From an uncultured Spirochaetota bacterium (GTDB lineage Bacteria > Spirochaetota > UBA4802 > UBA5368), in the NCBI GenBank assembly GCA_937864375.1, contig CALMJO010000374.1, positions 1 through 11,909 on the forward strand: a stretch of 11,909 nt of DNA. Direction: 5' to 3'. How positions within the stretch are numbered: the stretch's first letter is position 1; each line of letters opens with the position of its first letter. Both the position numbers and the translations under genes were made by a program. This document shows positions 1 through 7,604 of this stretch, piece after piece. Below the pieces are notes generated by a model. That model made no database searches, was not told the origin of the DNA, and saw only the letters and a program-made list of their open reading frames with translations.

Positions 1-10
1 GGGGAAGGTA

Positions 11-787
11 ATGGCGAAAACATCGGGAACCGGCGGGAAGAAGAAGACCGCGAAGCCCGCGGGAAAGGGCAAGTCCGCGCCCAGGGCGAAGTCCGCCCCC
101 AAAAAAGCGGCGCCCAAACCCGCGGCGGGCGCGCAGCCGCCCGCGTCGCGCTCCTGGAGCCCCGCGGCGGTCCTGGTAATCCTGGCGCTACTCATCGTCA
201 TCGTGTACATGGTCAACCAGCTGTATTTCGCGAAGGACCGCGACGGGAAGCGCGCGGACCCGTCCCCCAAGGACCGCAAGGAGGCGCGCGTCACGCCGGA
301 CGACGACGAGAAGCAGGACCGCGATAAAAAGGACAGGGACGCCGCGAAGAAAACGGCGAAGGAGAACCAGGAGCACGACGTGAAGATTTACGTGGTGCGC
401 TTCAACGAGCGCACGGAAAAGACCGAGCTCACCCCGGTGCCGCGCCGCGTGAAGGGAGACGAGCCGCTCGAGGCGGCGCTGCAGGAGCTCCTGAAGGGGC
501 CCAGCGGCGCCGAAAAGCGCGGCGGGCTCCTGAGCGCGATGCCCGATCGGCTTTCCCTGCGCGGCGTCACCGTGAAAAACAGGACGGCCTACATCGACTT
601 CAACGACGCGTTCGAGGAGAACGCGATCGGCAACATCATACAGAGCCGCATCGACCAGATCGTCTACACGGCGACGCAGTTCGACGAGGTGGACGGCGTG
701 ATCATCCAGGTAAACGGCGTGGTCAAGAAGTTCGTGGGCGGCGACGGGGTTGTGCTCAACAATCCCCTGACCAGGAGGCACCGTTAG
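11..787 (+). CDS. Membrane-anchored GerMN-domain protein
   Basis: The 258-residue protein has three parts. Residues 1-50 are very rich in Lys, Ala and Pro, like a histone H1 tail. Residues about 52-73 form one hydrophobic membrane segment (AVLVILALLIVIVYMV). A charged linker of Asp, Lys and Arg (about 75-122) leads to a GerMN-type domain at about 124-245. Recognisable parts of that domain are KIYVVRF, the helix EPLEAALQELLKGP, the TAYIDFNDAF strand and the QIVYTATQFDEVDGVIIQVNG segment. GerMN domains occur in spore germination protein GerM and in many envelope lipoproteins of non-sporulating bacteria; their molecular role is poorly defined. The topology implied is a basic tail in the cytoplasm and GerMN outside the membrane. 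The ATG is preceded by a GGGGAAGG-like ribosome site. The stop lies 2 bases before the CYTH gene, suggesting a shared transcript. Any further partner lies upstream of the window. The domain call is good; the function is unknown. Confidence 0.85.
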   Translation: MAKTSGTGGKKKTAKPAGKGKSAPRAKSAPKKAAPKPAAGAQPPASRSWSPAAVLVILALLIVIVYMVNQLYFAKDRDGKRADPSPKDRKEARVTPDDDEKQDRDKKDRDAAKKTAKENQEHDVKIYVVRFNERTEKTELTPVPRRVKGDEPLEAALQELLKGPSGAEKRGGLLSAMPDRLSLRGVTVKNRTAYIDFNDAFEENAIGNIIQSRIDQIVYTATQFDEVDGVIIQVNGVVKKFVGGDGVVLNNPLTRRHR

Positions 788-789
788 GA

Positions 790-1311
790 ATGGACTCGTA
801 CGAGATCGAGATAAAGGCGTACTGCGACGATCTGGACCTCGTGCGCGAAAAGGTGAGGGCGATGGGCGGGACGTTCAAGCGCGAAAGCCGCGAGGTGGAC
901 ACGTACTTCAACCATCCAGCGCGCGATTTCGCGAAGACCGACGAGGCCCTGCGGGTGCGCGCGCGCGACGGCCTGGCGGTGCTCACCTACAAGGGGCCCA
1001 AATTGGGCGACCGCTCGAAGACCCGCTACGAGAGGGAGACGACGGTCGAAGACGGCCCGGGGCTCTGTGAAATCCTGGAAAGGCTCGGCTTCGTCAGGGT
1101 AGAAACGGTGGTAAAGAACCGGGAGATCTTTCTACTGGACGGAATGGAGATTTGCCTCGACCGCGTCGAGCGGGCCGGGAGCTTCGTGGAGCTGGAGATA
1201 CAGGGGGCCGACGTGGCCGCCGCGGAGAAAACGCTTTTCGAGATGGCGGCGCGCCTGGGCCTTGAACGCTTCGAGCGCAGGTCCTACCTTGAGCTCATCC
1301 TGGAAGGCTGA
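790..1311 (+). CDS. CYTH-domain protein (class IV adenylate cyclase-like)
   Basis: The 173-residue protein covers one complete CYTH domain, the triphosphate tunnel fold shared by CyaB adenylate cyclases and thiamine triphosphatases. The hallmark ExExK motif is at the N terminus (E5, E7, K9 in YEIEIKAY). The other tunnel-lining signatures follow in order: DTYF (37-40), RVR (55-57), LTYKGP (65-70), YERE (80-83), K109 with R111, CLDRV (122-126), VELE (133-136) and a C-terminal SYLELIL. All the charged positions expected for binding a triphosphate and metal appear intact. The length matches bacterial and archaeal class IV cyclase homologues (about 170-180 aa). Homology cannot say whether it makes cAMP or hydrolyses an organic or inorganic triphosphate. 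AGGAGG (773-778) ends 11 bases before the ATG, inside the end of the GerMN gene, so the two are likely translationally coupled. Confidence 0.92.
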   Translation: MDSYEIEIKAYCDDLDLVREKVRAMGGTFKRESREVDTYFNHPARDFAKTDEALRVRARDGLAVLTYKGPKLGDRSKTRYERETTVEDGPGLCEILERLGFVRVETVVKNREIFLLDGMEICLDRVERAGSFVELEIQGADVAAAEKTLFEMAARLGLERFERRSYLELILEG

Positions 1312-1400
1312 GCGGAAGCGGCGGCCCCCCATGGGAAGCCCTGCAGCCGGCCGGGAAGCGGTTCGGCTCCCGAATGCGCCGTTTGAAGGTTAAATTACAC

Positions 1401-1414
1401 ATAAAGCGCTTTAT
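1401..1414. promoter_or_regulatory. 14-bp perfect palindrome upstream of MBL-fold gene
   Basis: The sequence ATAAAGCGCTTTAT is perfectly self-complementary and lies 57 bases before the start of the metallo-hydrolase gene, in the only AT-rich part of the 159-base gap 1312-1470. It could be an operator, but I found no clear -35/-10 pair around it. About one 14-bp palindrome is expected by chance in a window of this size. The rest of the gap holds only weak GC-rich hairpins without a T run. Confidence 0.25.
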
Positions 1415-1470
1415 CGAAATCGGCATGGCCTGCAGGAAATATCTGAACTAATAAAAAGAGAGGTGCCGTT

Positions 1471-2217
1471 ATGAACAGGGTCGTGAAGAGAAGCATCATC
1501 GCGCTAATAATCGTCGTGGTCCTGGTCGCGTGCGTGCTCGGTGTAATGGTATACCGGTTCGTCGGCGAAACGAAAAAGATGACGCCGCTGGCGTCGGGAA
1601 AGGTCGTGAACGGCATCTACGCAGTCAAGGACGATTTCGTGAACCTGTATGTCGTCAGGGCCGGCGACGGCTTCGTGGTGATTGACGGCGCCAACGACGC
1701 GGAGAAGGTGCGGGCCGAGCTCAAGAAGCTCGAAATCGATCCGGCGAAGGTCCTCGCGGTCTTTCTCACCCATTCCGACAACGACCACGTGGGGGCCGTG
1801 AAGCTTTTCACCGCGGCGAAGGTTTACATGGGCAGGGCCGAGGAGCAGATGGTGAACGGGAAAACCGTCCGTATGGCGGTCTTCCACAACGCGTTCGACC
1901 TTGCGCACGAGCTCCTGGACGACGGGCAGACCGTCGCGGTGGGCGACGTGAAGGTCAGGGCGATCGCGACGCCAGGGCACACGCCCGGATCGACGTGCTT
2001 CGTCGTCAACGACGCATATCTTTTTACCGGGGATACGCTGGGCCTGAGCGGGGGCGCGGTGACGGCGTTCAACGAGCTGTTCAACATGGACACGGCGGGT
2101 GAAATCGATACCATTAAGAGCAAAATCCTCCCGCTGAAGGGCGTAAAGTACGTATTCACCGCGCACCACGGGATGAGCGATGATTTCGGGAAGGCGATGG
2201 CGTCCTGGAAGAAGTAA
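1471..2217 (+). CDS. Membrane-anchored MBL-fold metallo-hydrolase
   Basis: The 248-residue protein starts with a hydrophobic segment (about 8-29). This is either an uncleaved anchor or, because of LVAC at 18-21, a marginal lipobox; the hydrophobic stretch continues past that Cys, which favours an anchor. The rest is a metallo-beta-lactamase fold, presumably outside the inner membrane. The metal motifs are THSDNDH (H101, D103, D105, H106), GHTPGST (H170), FTGDTL (D188) and a late His in FTAHHG (H232 or H233). The usual HxHxDH is thus HxDxDH, with the second His replaced by Asp, so metal preference or activity may differ. The substrate cannot be told; hydrolysis of an ester, thioester or lactam is known in the superfamily. 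GAGAGG (1458-1463) sits 7 bases before the ATG. The barrel-protein gene begins 50 bases downstream, probably on the same transcript. Confidence 0.9.
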   Translation: MNRVVKRSIIALIIVVVLVACVLGVMVYRFVGETKKMTPLASGKVVNGIYAVKDDFVNLYVVRAGDGFVVIDGANDAEKVRAELKKLEIDPAKVLAVFLTHSDNDHVGAVKLFTAAKVYMGRAEEQMVNGKTVRMAVFHNAFDLAHELLDDGQTVAVGDVKVRAIATPGHTPGSTCFVVNDAYLFTGDTLGLSGGAVTAFNELFNMDTAGEIDTIKSKILPLKGVKYVFTAHHGMSDDFGKAMASWKK

Positions 2218-2267
2218 AGCACCGTGCCACCGAGGCAGCTGCGAGGGAATGTTTTGGAGGAGTTCAC

Positions 2268-3119
2268 ATGAGATTAATGATTGCTATGGCGATAATGGGG
2301 CTGCTTGGCCTCTCCGCATACGCGGCGGAGTCCAAACAGCAGGAAGAGGCGAAGCTGGGACTGAGCGCGGGGGTCGATTACTACACCGACTATTTCTGGA
2401 GGGGCTCCGATTTCTACGGTGAGAACAGGGGAGTGATCTTCCCCTTTGCGAACTACGCCTTCGGGGAATCCGGGTTCACGATAGGCTACCTGGGAGAATA
2501 CTCGTCCGAGGTCCTGGGAGACGGGGCAAGCCAGTTCGAGAAAATATGGTACGGTGCGGATTTCAGCATCGAATACGCGCACTCGTTCGGGAAGACCGCC
2601 ACGGTGAAGGCGAAATATATTTACCAGTGGTACTATAATTCGGCCGAACAGAACAGGAAGCAGCAGTTAAACGACGGCTATGACGAGAGCTTCATGACCG
2701 GCACCGTCTCGCTCACTATTGATGCGCTGCCGCTCTCGCCCACGCTCATGTACAGCCGAGACTATTACGTTGACGATTACGACGGCCGCAAGGAGCGCGG
2801 GAAGGACTACTACGTGCAAGCCCTGTTTAAGCACGCCCTCGCGCTGAACGAGGGTTCCACCCTGGCGCTCTCCGGCGGGATTTCGTATTACAACATGGAA
2901 TCGGCGGAAATATCCTCGGATCCCGGCACTTTCAAGAAGAGAGGCATCAGCGACGTCACCCTCGCCGCGGACCTTTCTGTGCAGAAGGGCGGCGCTACCT
3001 TCCACGGATGCATGAATTACGCCTACGTGCCCGACAGCGACTGGTACCGGTCGGGCCCCGGCGCGAAGGCGAACCGGCACCGGTACTGGGCCGTCATGGG
3101 AGCATCGTATTCGCTTTAG
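2268..3119 (+). CDS. Putative outer-membrane beta-barrel protein
   Basis: The 283-residue product has a signal peptide (Met-Arg then a hydrophobic core to about residue 19, likely cleavage after AYA or AA). The mature part is rich in Tyr, Trp, Gly and alternating polar/hydrophobic stretches, such as GVDYYTDYFWRGSDFY (35-50), FTIGYLGEYSSEV (70-82), ATVKAKYIYQWYYN (111-124) and a terminal YWAVMGASYSL, which look like barrel strands. The N-terminal Y-T-D-Y-x-W-R-G pattern recalls the start of TorF/Gcw_chp-type putative porins (S-x-Y-x-W-R-G), but I cannot confirm family membership. GGAGG (2256-2260) is well placed, 7 bases before the ATG. It probably shares a transcript with the metallo-hydrolase upstream. 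The last 26 bases overlap the end of the opposing chemoreceptor gene. The export and barrel inference is fair; the specific function is unknown. Confidence 0.75.
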   Translation: MRLMIAMAIMGLLGLSAYAAESKQQEEAKLGLSAGVDYYTDYFWRGSDFYGENRGVIFPFANYAFGESGFTIGYLGEYSSEVLGDGASQFEKIWYGADFSIEYAHSFGKTATVKAKYIYQWYYNSAEQNRKQQLNDGYDESFMTGTVSLTIDALPLSPTLMYSRDYYVDDYDGRKERGKDYYVQALFKHALALNEGSTLALSGGISYYNMESAEISSDPGTFKKRGISDVTLAADLSVQKGGATFHGCMNYAYVPDSDWYRSGPGAKANRHRYWAVMGASYSL

Positions 3120-5598
3120 GCCTTCGCTCCACCCGGAAGTACTCCATGTGGCGGGCGAGGGCCTCCGCCTGCGCGCTGATCTCCTCGGCGGATGACGCGA
3201 TCTCCTCGGCGCCGGCCGCGACGTTCTGGGCGAGCTGGTTGATCTGGTCCACGGTCGAAGTCATCTCCCTGTTCGCGGTCTTCTGCTCGTCGGTCGAAAG
3301 GGAGATCGATTCGGCCATGTCCATGACCTTTTTCGTGTCGGCGACCACCTTTTCCTCGAAGGCGGTCTGAGCCTTCGTGGAATCGGCGATCCTGCGCACC
3401 ATCTCGTCCGTCCGCCGGATGTTTTCAATGATCGTGACCAGGGCCGACGAGGTGCTGTCCACGTACTGCGTTCCGCGCCTGACCTCGTCGAGGCCCGCCT
3501 TCACGAGGCCGTTGATGCTCTTCGTGCTCTCCGCGGTCTGGTCCGCGAGCTTCGATATCTCGTCGGCGACGACGGCGAACCCGCGCCCGTGCTCGCCCGC
3601 GCGCGCCGCCTCGATCGCGGCGTTGAGGGCCAGCAGGTTCACCTGGTCCGAGATGTCGCTGATGATCTTCACGATTTCGGAGATCTGCGAGGTGCTGCGG
3701 TTGATGCTGTGCATGCCCTCGATAGTATTCTGCATGAGCTCGTTTCCCTTCTGCGCCTCGAGCGTGGAGTTGTGTGCCATGCCCAGCGCCTCCGACGCGA
3801 AGTCCGACACCTCCCGCACGAGGCGCTTGAGCTCGTCCATGCTGCTGTAGGTCGTCTTCGCGAATTCCGACTGGTCCTTCGCGTTCACCGAGATCTGCTC
3901 TATGGAGCTCGGCACCTCTTCCAGGGACGCGGTCGTCTCCTCGACCGCGGCGGCCTGTCCCTGCGCGTTCTGGGAGAGGTCCTGGCTGGTGCTCGCGAAA
4001 TTTTCCGCGGCGCCCGCGAGCTGGCGCGAGGAGTCCAGCGCGACGTAAATGATCTCGCGCAGTTTCGCGGTAACGATCTTCTGGTGCCGTATGAGCTCGC
4101 CGAATTCGTCCGGGGAGTAGTCCTCGAGATCGTGGGTGAGGTCGCCGGCCCCCAGGCCCGAAAGGAACCCGATTATCCGGTTGATGGGCCCGGAGAACAA
4201 CCGGGCGATCCATTGCAGCAGGGCGACGAAAATGGCGATCGCGACGAATATGCCCACCAGGATGAACAGGATTTGCCGGTCCATACCCGACAGGAACTCG
4301 GCGCGGTCCTCCATGAGCACCAGGAAGTTCCCGGTCTGCCGGTTGAGCTCGGCGTACATGTACTTGGAGGCGCCGTCAAAGACGAGGCCCGCGAAGGTCT
4401 TGTCCGAAACGGCGGTGAGCACGTCGAGGTTCCTGTAGCGTGTTCCGTCTTCCCGGATGTCGGTGCCGATTCGCTTGCCCGTGAATCGGTCCGTCAGGTC
4501 GAGCACGATCCTTCCGTCCTGGGAGAAGATCATGTAGCGCGAAGTCTTGATGATGCTGCGGTCGATCGCCTCCTTTTCTATGAAGTCGATCACCAGGCTG
4601 ACCCCAAACATGCCCACCATGCGTTCCCCGCGCATAATGGGAACCGCGACCACGATCGCCGGGAGACCGGTTGATTTGCTTATGAGGGGCTCCGGGTACA
4701 CCGTTTTCCTGGTGTGCCACACGTCCTTGAAATATTGGCGGTCGTCCACGTTTTTGTAATCGTTGGTGCTGAATGCGCCCCGCCCGTCGGGTCCCGCGAC
4801 GAAATATACCGCCACGAGCTCGTCCTTGGTCCGGTGGAGATCAACCAGAAAATCCTTGATCCTCGCAAGGTCCATGGACCGGACGGTTTCATTCCGTGAA
4901 TACGCCGTAAGCTCCGTTACGGACCGGTGGAACACGTGGCCCAGGAGGAGGTTCGATTTATGCACGGTATTGACCAGGGTTTCGCGCGCGAACTTGAGGT
5001 TGTCCTGGTAGGAGAGGCTGTAGGCGAGCATGCCCGCGATAACGAACAGGAACAGCGTGGGTGAAAGGAGCGTGATGAGCAGCTTCGAGAATATGGAGAG
5101 CGGCTTGAACCTGACGCGCTCGATGACCGGGTAGAGCGCCTGCTTGGTGAGCAGGTAGTAGATGGCCGATGTAATCACCGTGAGAATGGAGAGCACCAGG
5201 AAAAAGAATATGGACACCAGGATCGAATGCAGGATGCCGCGGGTGTACGCCAGGATGGTCAGGGCGAAGGTGCCCACGACGTTGGCGACGAACATGACGC
5301 CCGCCGCGTAGAGCGAGTATCGATTGATGAACGCGATAGAACCGGCGCCGGCTTCCCCGGGCGTGCCGTTCGTGCAACTATGCAGCGCGGCGGCGAGTCG
5401 CCTGTTCAGGTAGATCGCCGTGGTGACAGAGACGGCCCCCAGGGAGCCGGAGACGAGCGCAATGAGGTGAACCATCGATACGAGCTCCCGCTGCACGAGA
5501 ATCGCGAGCACGGAGGCGCAGACCGCGTATGCGAGGAACAGGTAAAGGAACCATTTGAACGACAAGGATGGCACTGTTTGTAAATCATGGCGGGTCAT
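3094..5598 (-). CDS. Methyl-accepting chemotaxis protein, multi-TM with dCache
   Basis: This transmembrane chemoreceptor has 834 residues from the chosen start. An in-frame ATG 12 codons earlier (5634) is possible, but AAGGAGAT (5603-5610) stands directly before the ATG at 5598. Four hydrophobic segments (about 15-35, 42-65, 95-118, 122-150) precede the usual receptor plan: TM (170-195), a periplasmic double-Cache-like sensor (about 196-440, with DDRQYFKDV and STGLPAIVVAVPI), TM (442-465) and a HAMP region (about 468-520). A long coiled-coil signalling domain (about 545-820) follows, with the highly conserved hairpin tip QVNLLALNAAIEAARAGEHG and GRGFAVVADEI (652-681). The tip binds CheA and CheW. 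Cache domains usually bind small metabolites such as amino or organic acids, but the ligand cannot be read here. No C-terminal CheR-tethering pentapeptide is seen. The extra membrane block is unusual. Its 3' end overlaps the barrel gene by 26 bases. Confidence 0.95.
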   Translation of the reverse strand: MTRHDLQTVPSLSFKWFLYLFLAYAVCASVLAILVQRELVSMVHLIALVSGSLGAVSVTTAIYLNRRLAAALHSCTNGTPGEAGAGSIAFINRYSLYAAGVMFVANVVGTFALTILAYTRGILHSILVSIFFFLVLSILTVITSAIYYLLTKQALYPVIERVRFKPLSIFSKLLITLLSPTLFLFVIAGMLAYSLSYQDNLKFARETLVNTVHKSNLLLGHVFHRSVTELTAYSRNETVRSMDLARIKDFLVDLHRTKDELVAVYFVAGPDGRGAFSTNDYKNVDDRQYFKDVWHTRKTVYPEPLISKSTGLPAIVVAVPIMRGERMVGMFGVSLVIDFIEKEAIDRSIIKTSRYMIFSQDGRIVLDLTDRFTGKRIGTDIREDGTRYRNLDVLTAVSDKTFAGLVFDGASKYMYAELNRQTGNFLVLMEDRAEFLSGMDRQILFILVGIFVAIAIFVALLQWIARLFSGPINRIIGFLSGLGAGDLTHDLEDYSPDEFGELIRHQKIVTAKLREIIYVALDSSRQLAGAAENFASTSQDLSQNAQGQAAAVEETTASLEEVPSSIEQISVNAKDQSEFAKTTYSSMDELKRLVREVSDFASEALGMAHNSTLEAQKGNELMQNTIEGMHSINRSTSQISEIVKIISDISDQVNLLALNAAIEAARAGEHGRGFAVVADEISKLADQTAESTKSINGLVKAGLDEVRRGTQYVDSTSSALVTIIENIRRTDEMVRRIADSTKAQTAFEEKVVADTKKVMDMAESISLSTDEQKTANREMTSTVDQINQLAQNVAAGAEEIASSAEEISAQAEALARHMEYFRVERRPKANTMLP

Positions 5599-5602
5599 TG
5601 GT

Positions 5603-5610
5603 ATCTCCTT
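5603..5610 (-). promoter_or_regulatory. Shine-Dalgarno deciding the chemoreceptor start
   Basis: On the minus strand AAGGAGAT lies four bases before the ATG at 5598. The earlier in-frame ATG at 5634 has no comparable site before it. This supports the shorter 834-residue product. Confidence 0.75.
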
Positions 5611-5655
5611 CCGGACCTTTTCTGTTTTGGACATTTCATCTCGCCATGTCCCTGA

Positions 5656-5700
5656 CGAAAAACCGCAAGCGGTACGCCACAGAGCCTGTGGTCGTGCGGC
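5656..5700 (-). promoter_or_regulatory. Structured leader of chemoreceptor mRNA (possible attenuator)
   Basis: Read on the minus strand, this stretch contains a hairpin with stem CCACAG/CTGTGG and a 3-base loop. A second small hairpin, ACCG-CTTG-CGGT, follows (a CUUG tetraloop closed by G-C) and runs straight into TTTTT. An alternative outer stem CCGCA/TGCGG encloses both. The element lies about 60-100 bases upstream of the chemoreceptor ATG and downstream of the acyl-CoA ligase terminator. It looks like a weak intrinsic terminator or attenuator in the leader. Function is inference only. Confidence 0.3.
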
Positions 5701-5808
5701 GTTTTGAAATTATTGCTCAAAAACCGGTATTAGTTAATAAAATTTTGGCGGGACCGAGTGCGGAGTGCGAAGAGGCGCGCACGCTTCCCTGGGGAATTCT
5801 GGGTATTC

Positions 5809-5844
5809 AAAAGAAAGCGGGCGGGGATTGATCTCCCCGCCCGC
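5809..5844 (-). terminator. Rho-independent terminator of the acyl-CoA ligase gene
   Basis: An 11-bp perfect GC-rich stem (GCGGGCGGGGA at 5817-5827 with TCCCCGCCCGC at 5834-5844) and a 6-base loop are followed, on the minus strand, by TTTCTTTT (5816 down to 5809). It begins 27 bases after the ligase stop codon. The T run is on the minus-strand side only, so it ends the ligase transcript and insulates the chemoreceptor gene. Confidence 0.92.
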
Positions 5845-5871
5845 GTTACGAGCACTGGCTATGCGGCCATC

Positions 5872-7542
5872 CTACTTCGCCTTCATCTTCTCGAGCTCGG
5901 TCGCACGGAGCTCCTTCCTTAGAATCTTGCCCACGCCGCTCTTGGGGAGTGTGTCGATGAACTCGACGGTCGTGGGCACCTTGTACTTCGCGAGCTTTTC
6001 CTTGCAGTAGCCGATCACCTCCTCGGAGGTCATCGACTCGCCCGGCTTCATGACCACGAACGCCTTCACGGTCTCGCCGCGGTACGAATCCGGCACGCCT
6101 ATGGCGCACGCCTCGAGGATCTTGGGATGCTCGAAGAGGACCTCGTCGATGTCGCGCGGGTAGATGTTGTAGCCCCCGGCGATGATCATGTCCTTTTTCC
6201 GGTCGACTATGTAGACGTACCCGCCCTCGTCGAACTTGCCTATGTCGCCGGTATAGAGCCAGCCGTCCTTGAGGACCTTCGCGGTCTCGTCGGGCATGTT
6301 GTAGTAGCCGCCCATGACCTGCGGCCCCTTGATGCACACCTCGCCTTCGGTGCCGGTGGGCATCTCCTTCACCCCCTCGTCGAGGTCCACAATCTTGATC
6401 TGGGTGTCGCTGACGGGCAGGCCCACTGAGCTCGGCTTGGTCGTGCCGCCCCACGGGTTGATCGTCGCAACGGGGCTGGTTTCGGAAAGACCGTAGCCTT
6501 CGCAGATCTGCGCCCCGGCCTTGGCCTCGAACGCCTTGATGACCTCAACAGGCAGAGGCGCCGCGCCGGAGAAGCAGCCTTTTATGGAGGAGATGTCGAA
6601 CTTGCCCAGCTTGGGGTGGTTCAGGAGGCCCACGTACATCGTGGGGACCGCGGGAAAGAAATTGACCTTGTGCTTGTGCACCGCCTCCAGGATCACCTCG
6701 GGCTCGGGACGCGGGATGAGCACGGACGCGCCCCCCATCCAGAGCGAATAGTTCATCACGGTGGTGAGGCCGAACGAATGGAAGAAGGGAAGCACCCCGA
6801 GTCCCGTGAGATCTCCCTTTCCGAAATCCGGGAACCACGCGCGTATCTGCTGAACGTTGCACGCCAGGTTGCTGTGGGTGAGCATGACGCCCTTGCTCAC
6901 GCCGGTGGTGCCGCCGGTGTACTGCAGGTTGGCCAGCGAATCGAAATCGACCTTCATGCCGGGATCATTGGCCGGGGCGCTCTTTAAAATATCCATCCAT
7001 TCGATCACGTCCTTCGTGGGAGGGATGTCCCGGTGCTTGTCCTTGGCGACGATGGGAAGGAGCTGCTTCTTGGGGAAACCCAGGTGATCACGAATGTGCG
7101 CGACCACGATTTTCTTTACCGGCGTTTTGGGCCTGAGGGCTATCATACGCGGGGCGAGCAGGTCCAGCGTCACGAGCACCGTCGATTCCGAATTGTTGAG
7201 CTGGTGCTCCAGTTCGTGGTCCGTGTACAGCGGGTTGTTCATTACGACGACCGCCCCGATCCGCCACGCCCCGTGCGAGGCTATGACGATCTGCGGCATG
7301 TTCGGCATGAGCATGGCCACCTTGTCGCCCTGCTTGACGCCGTTCTGGAGCAGCCAGTTGCCGAACTGGTTGACCATCGCGTTCAGTTTTCTATAGGTTA
7401 TGACCTTGTCCAGGAAAATAAGTGCAGGCTTGTCGGGAAATTCCTTTGCGCTGCGATCGAGTGCTTCCGCAACCGTGGTCTTCTCGTAATTGAGACTCAC
7501 GGGTACGCCTGAAGCGTAAGATTTCTCCCACAAATATGCCAT
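5872..7542 (-). CDS. Long-chain acyl-CoA ligase (AMP-forming)
   Basis: The 556-residue protein belongs to the ANL adenylating enzyme family. It would activate a fatty acid with ATP to acyl-AMP and then to acyl-CoA, feeding beta-oxidation or lipid synthesis. All core motifs are intact: the phosphate loop YTGGTTGVSKG (208-218), GYGLSET (349-355), the adenosine-binding YTGD (430-433), the hinge region VDRKKDMI with R448, and the C-terminal catalytic lysine K539 in SGVGKILRKEL. The GGYNIYPRDIDEVLFEHP segment is typical of FadD-like long- or medium-chain ligases rather than acetyl-CoA synthetase. Chain-length preference cannot be fixed by eye. GAGGAGG (7551-7557) sits 8 bases before the ATG. It is divergent from the phosphofructokinase gene, with a 229-base control region between, and is probably transcribed alone because a strong terminator follows. 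Confidence 0.95.
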   Translation of the reverse strand: MAYLWEKSYASGVPVSLNYEKTTVAEALDRSAKEFPDKPALIFLDKVITYRKLNAMVNQFGNWLLQNGVKQGDKVAMLMPNMPQIVIASHGAWRIGAVVVMNNPLYTDHELEHQLNNSESTVLVTLDLLAPRMIALRPKTPVKKIVVAHIRDHLGFPKKQLLPIVAKDKHRDIPPTKDVIEWMDILKSAPANDPGMKVDFDSLANLQYTGGTTGVSKGVMLTHSNLACNVQQIRAWFPDFGKGDLTGLGVLPFFHSFGLTTVMNYSLWMGGASVLIPRPEPEVILEAVHKHKVNFFPAVPTMYVGLLNHPKLGKFDISSIKGCFSGAAPLPVEVIKAFEAKAGAQICEGYGLSETSPVATINPWGGTTKPSSVGLPVSDTQIKIVDLDEGVKEMPTGTEGEVCIKGPQVMGGYYNMPDETAKVLKDGWLYTGDIGKFDEGGYVYIVDRKKDMIIAGGYNIYPRDIDEVLFEHPKILEACAIGVPDSYRGETVKAFVVMKPGESMTSEEVIGYCKEKLAKYKVPTTVEFIDTLPKSGVGKILRKELRATELEKMKAK

Positions 7543-7604
7543 ACAAAAAACCTCCTCAGGTGTGTGTTGTGTGTAGTTGCGGTCAAGGAGAACTGGGCGC
7601 TCCT

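Noticed and set aside
3589..4674. 361-codon plus-strand frame inside the chemoreceptor gene
   Set aside because: It is complementary to the conserved signalling and HAMP regions; its composition is that of a shadow frame.
5599..5634. Longer chemoreceptor start adding 12 residues
   Set aside because: The AAGGAGAT ribosome site stands directly before the ATG at 5598; the upstream ATG lacks one.
5700..5760. A flagellar-type (sigma28) promoter for the chemoreceptor, TTAA followed by AGCAATAA-like sequence on the minus strand
   Set aside because: Only about five of eight -10 positions match and the region is simply AT-rich, so it is too weak to call.
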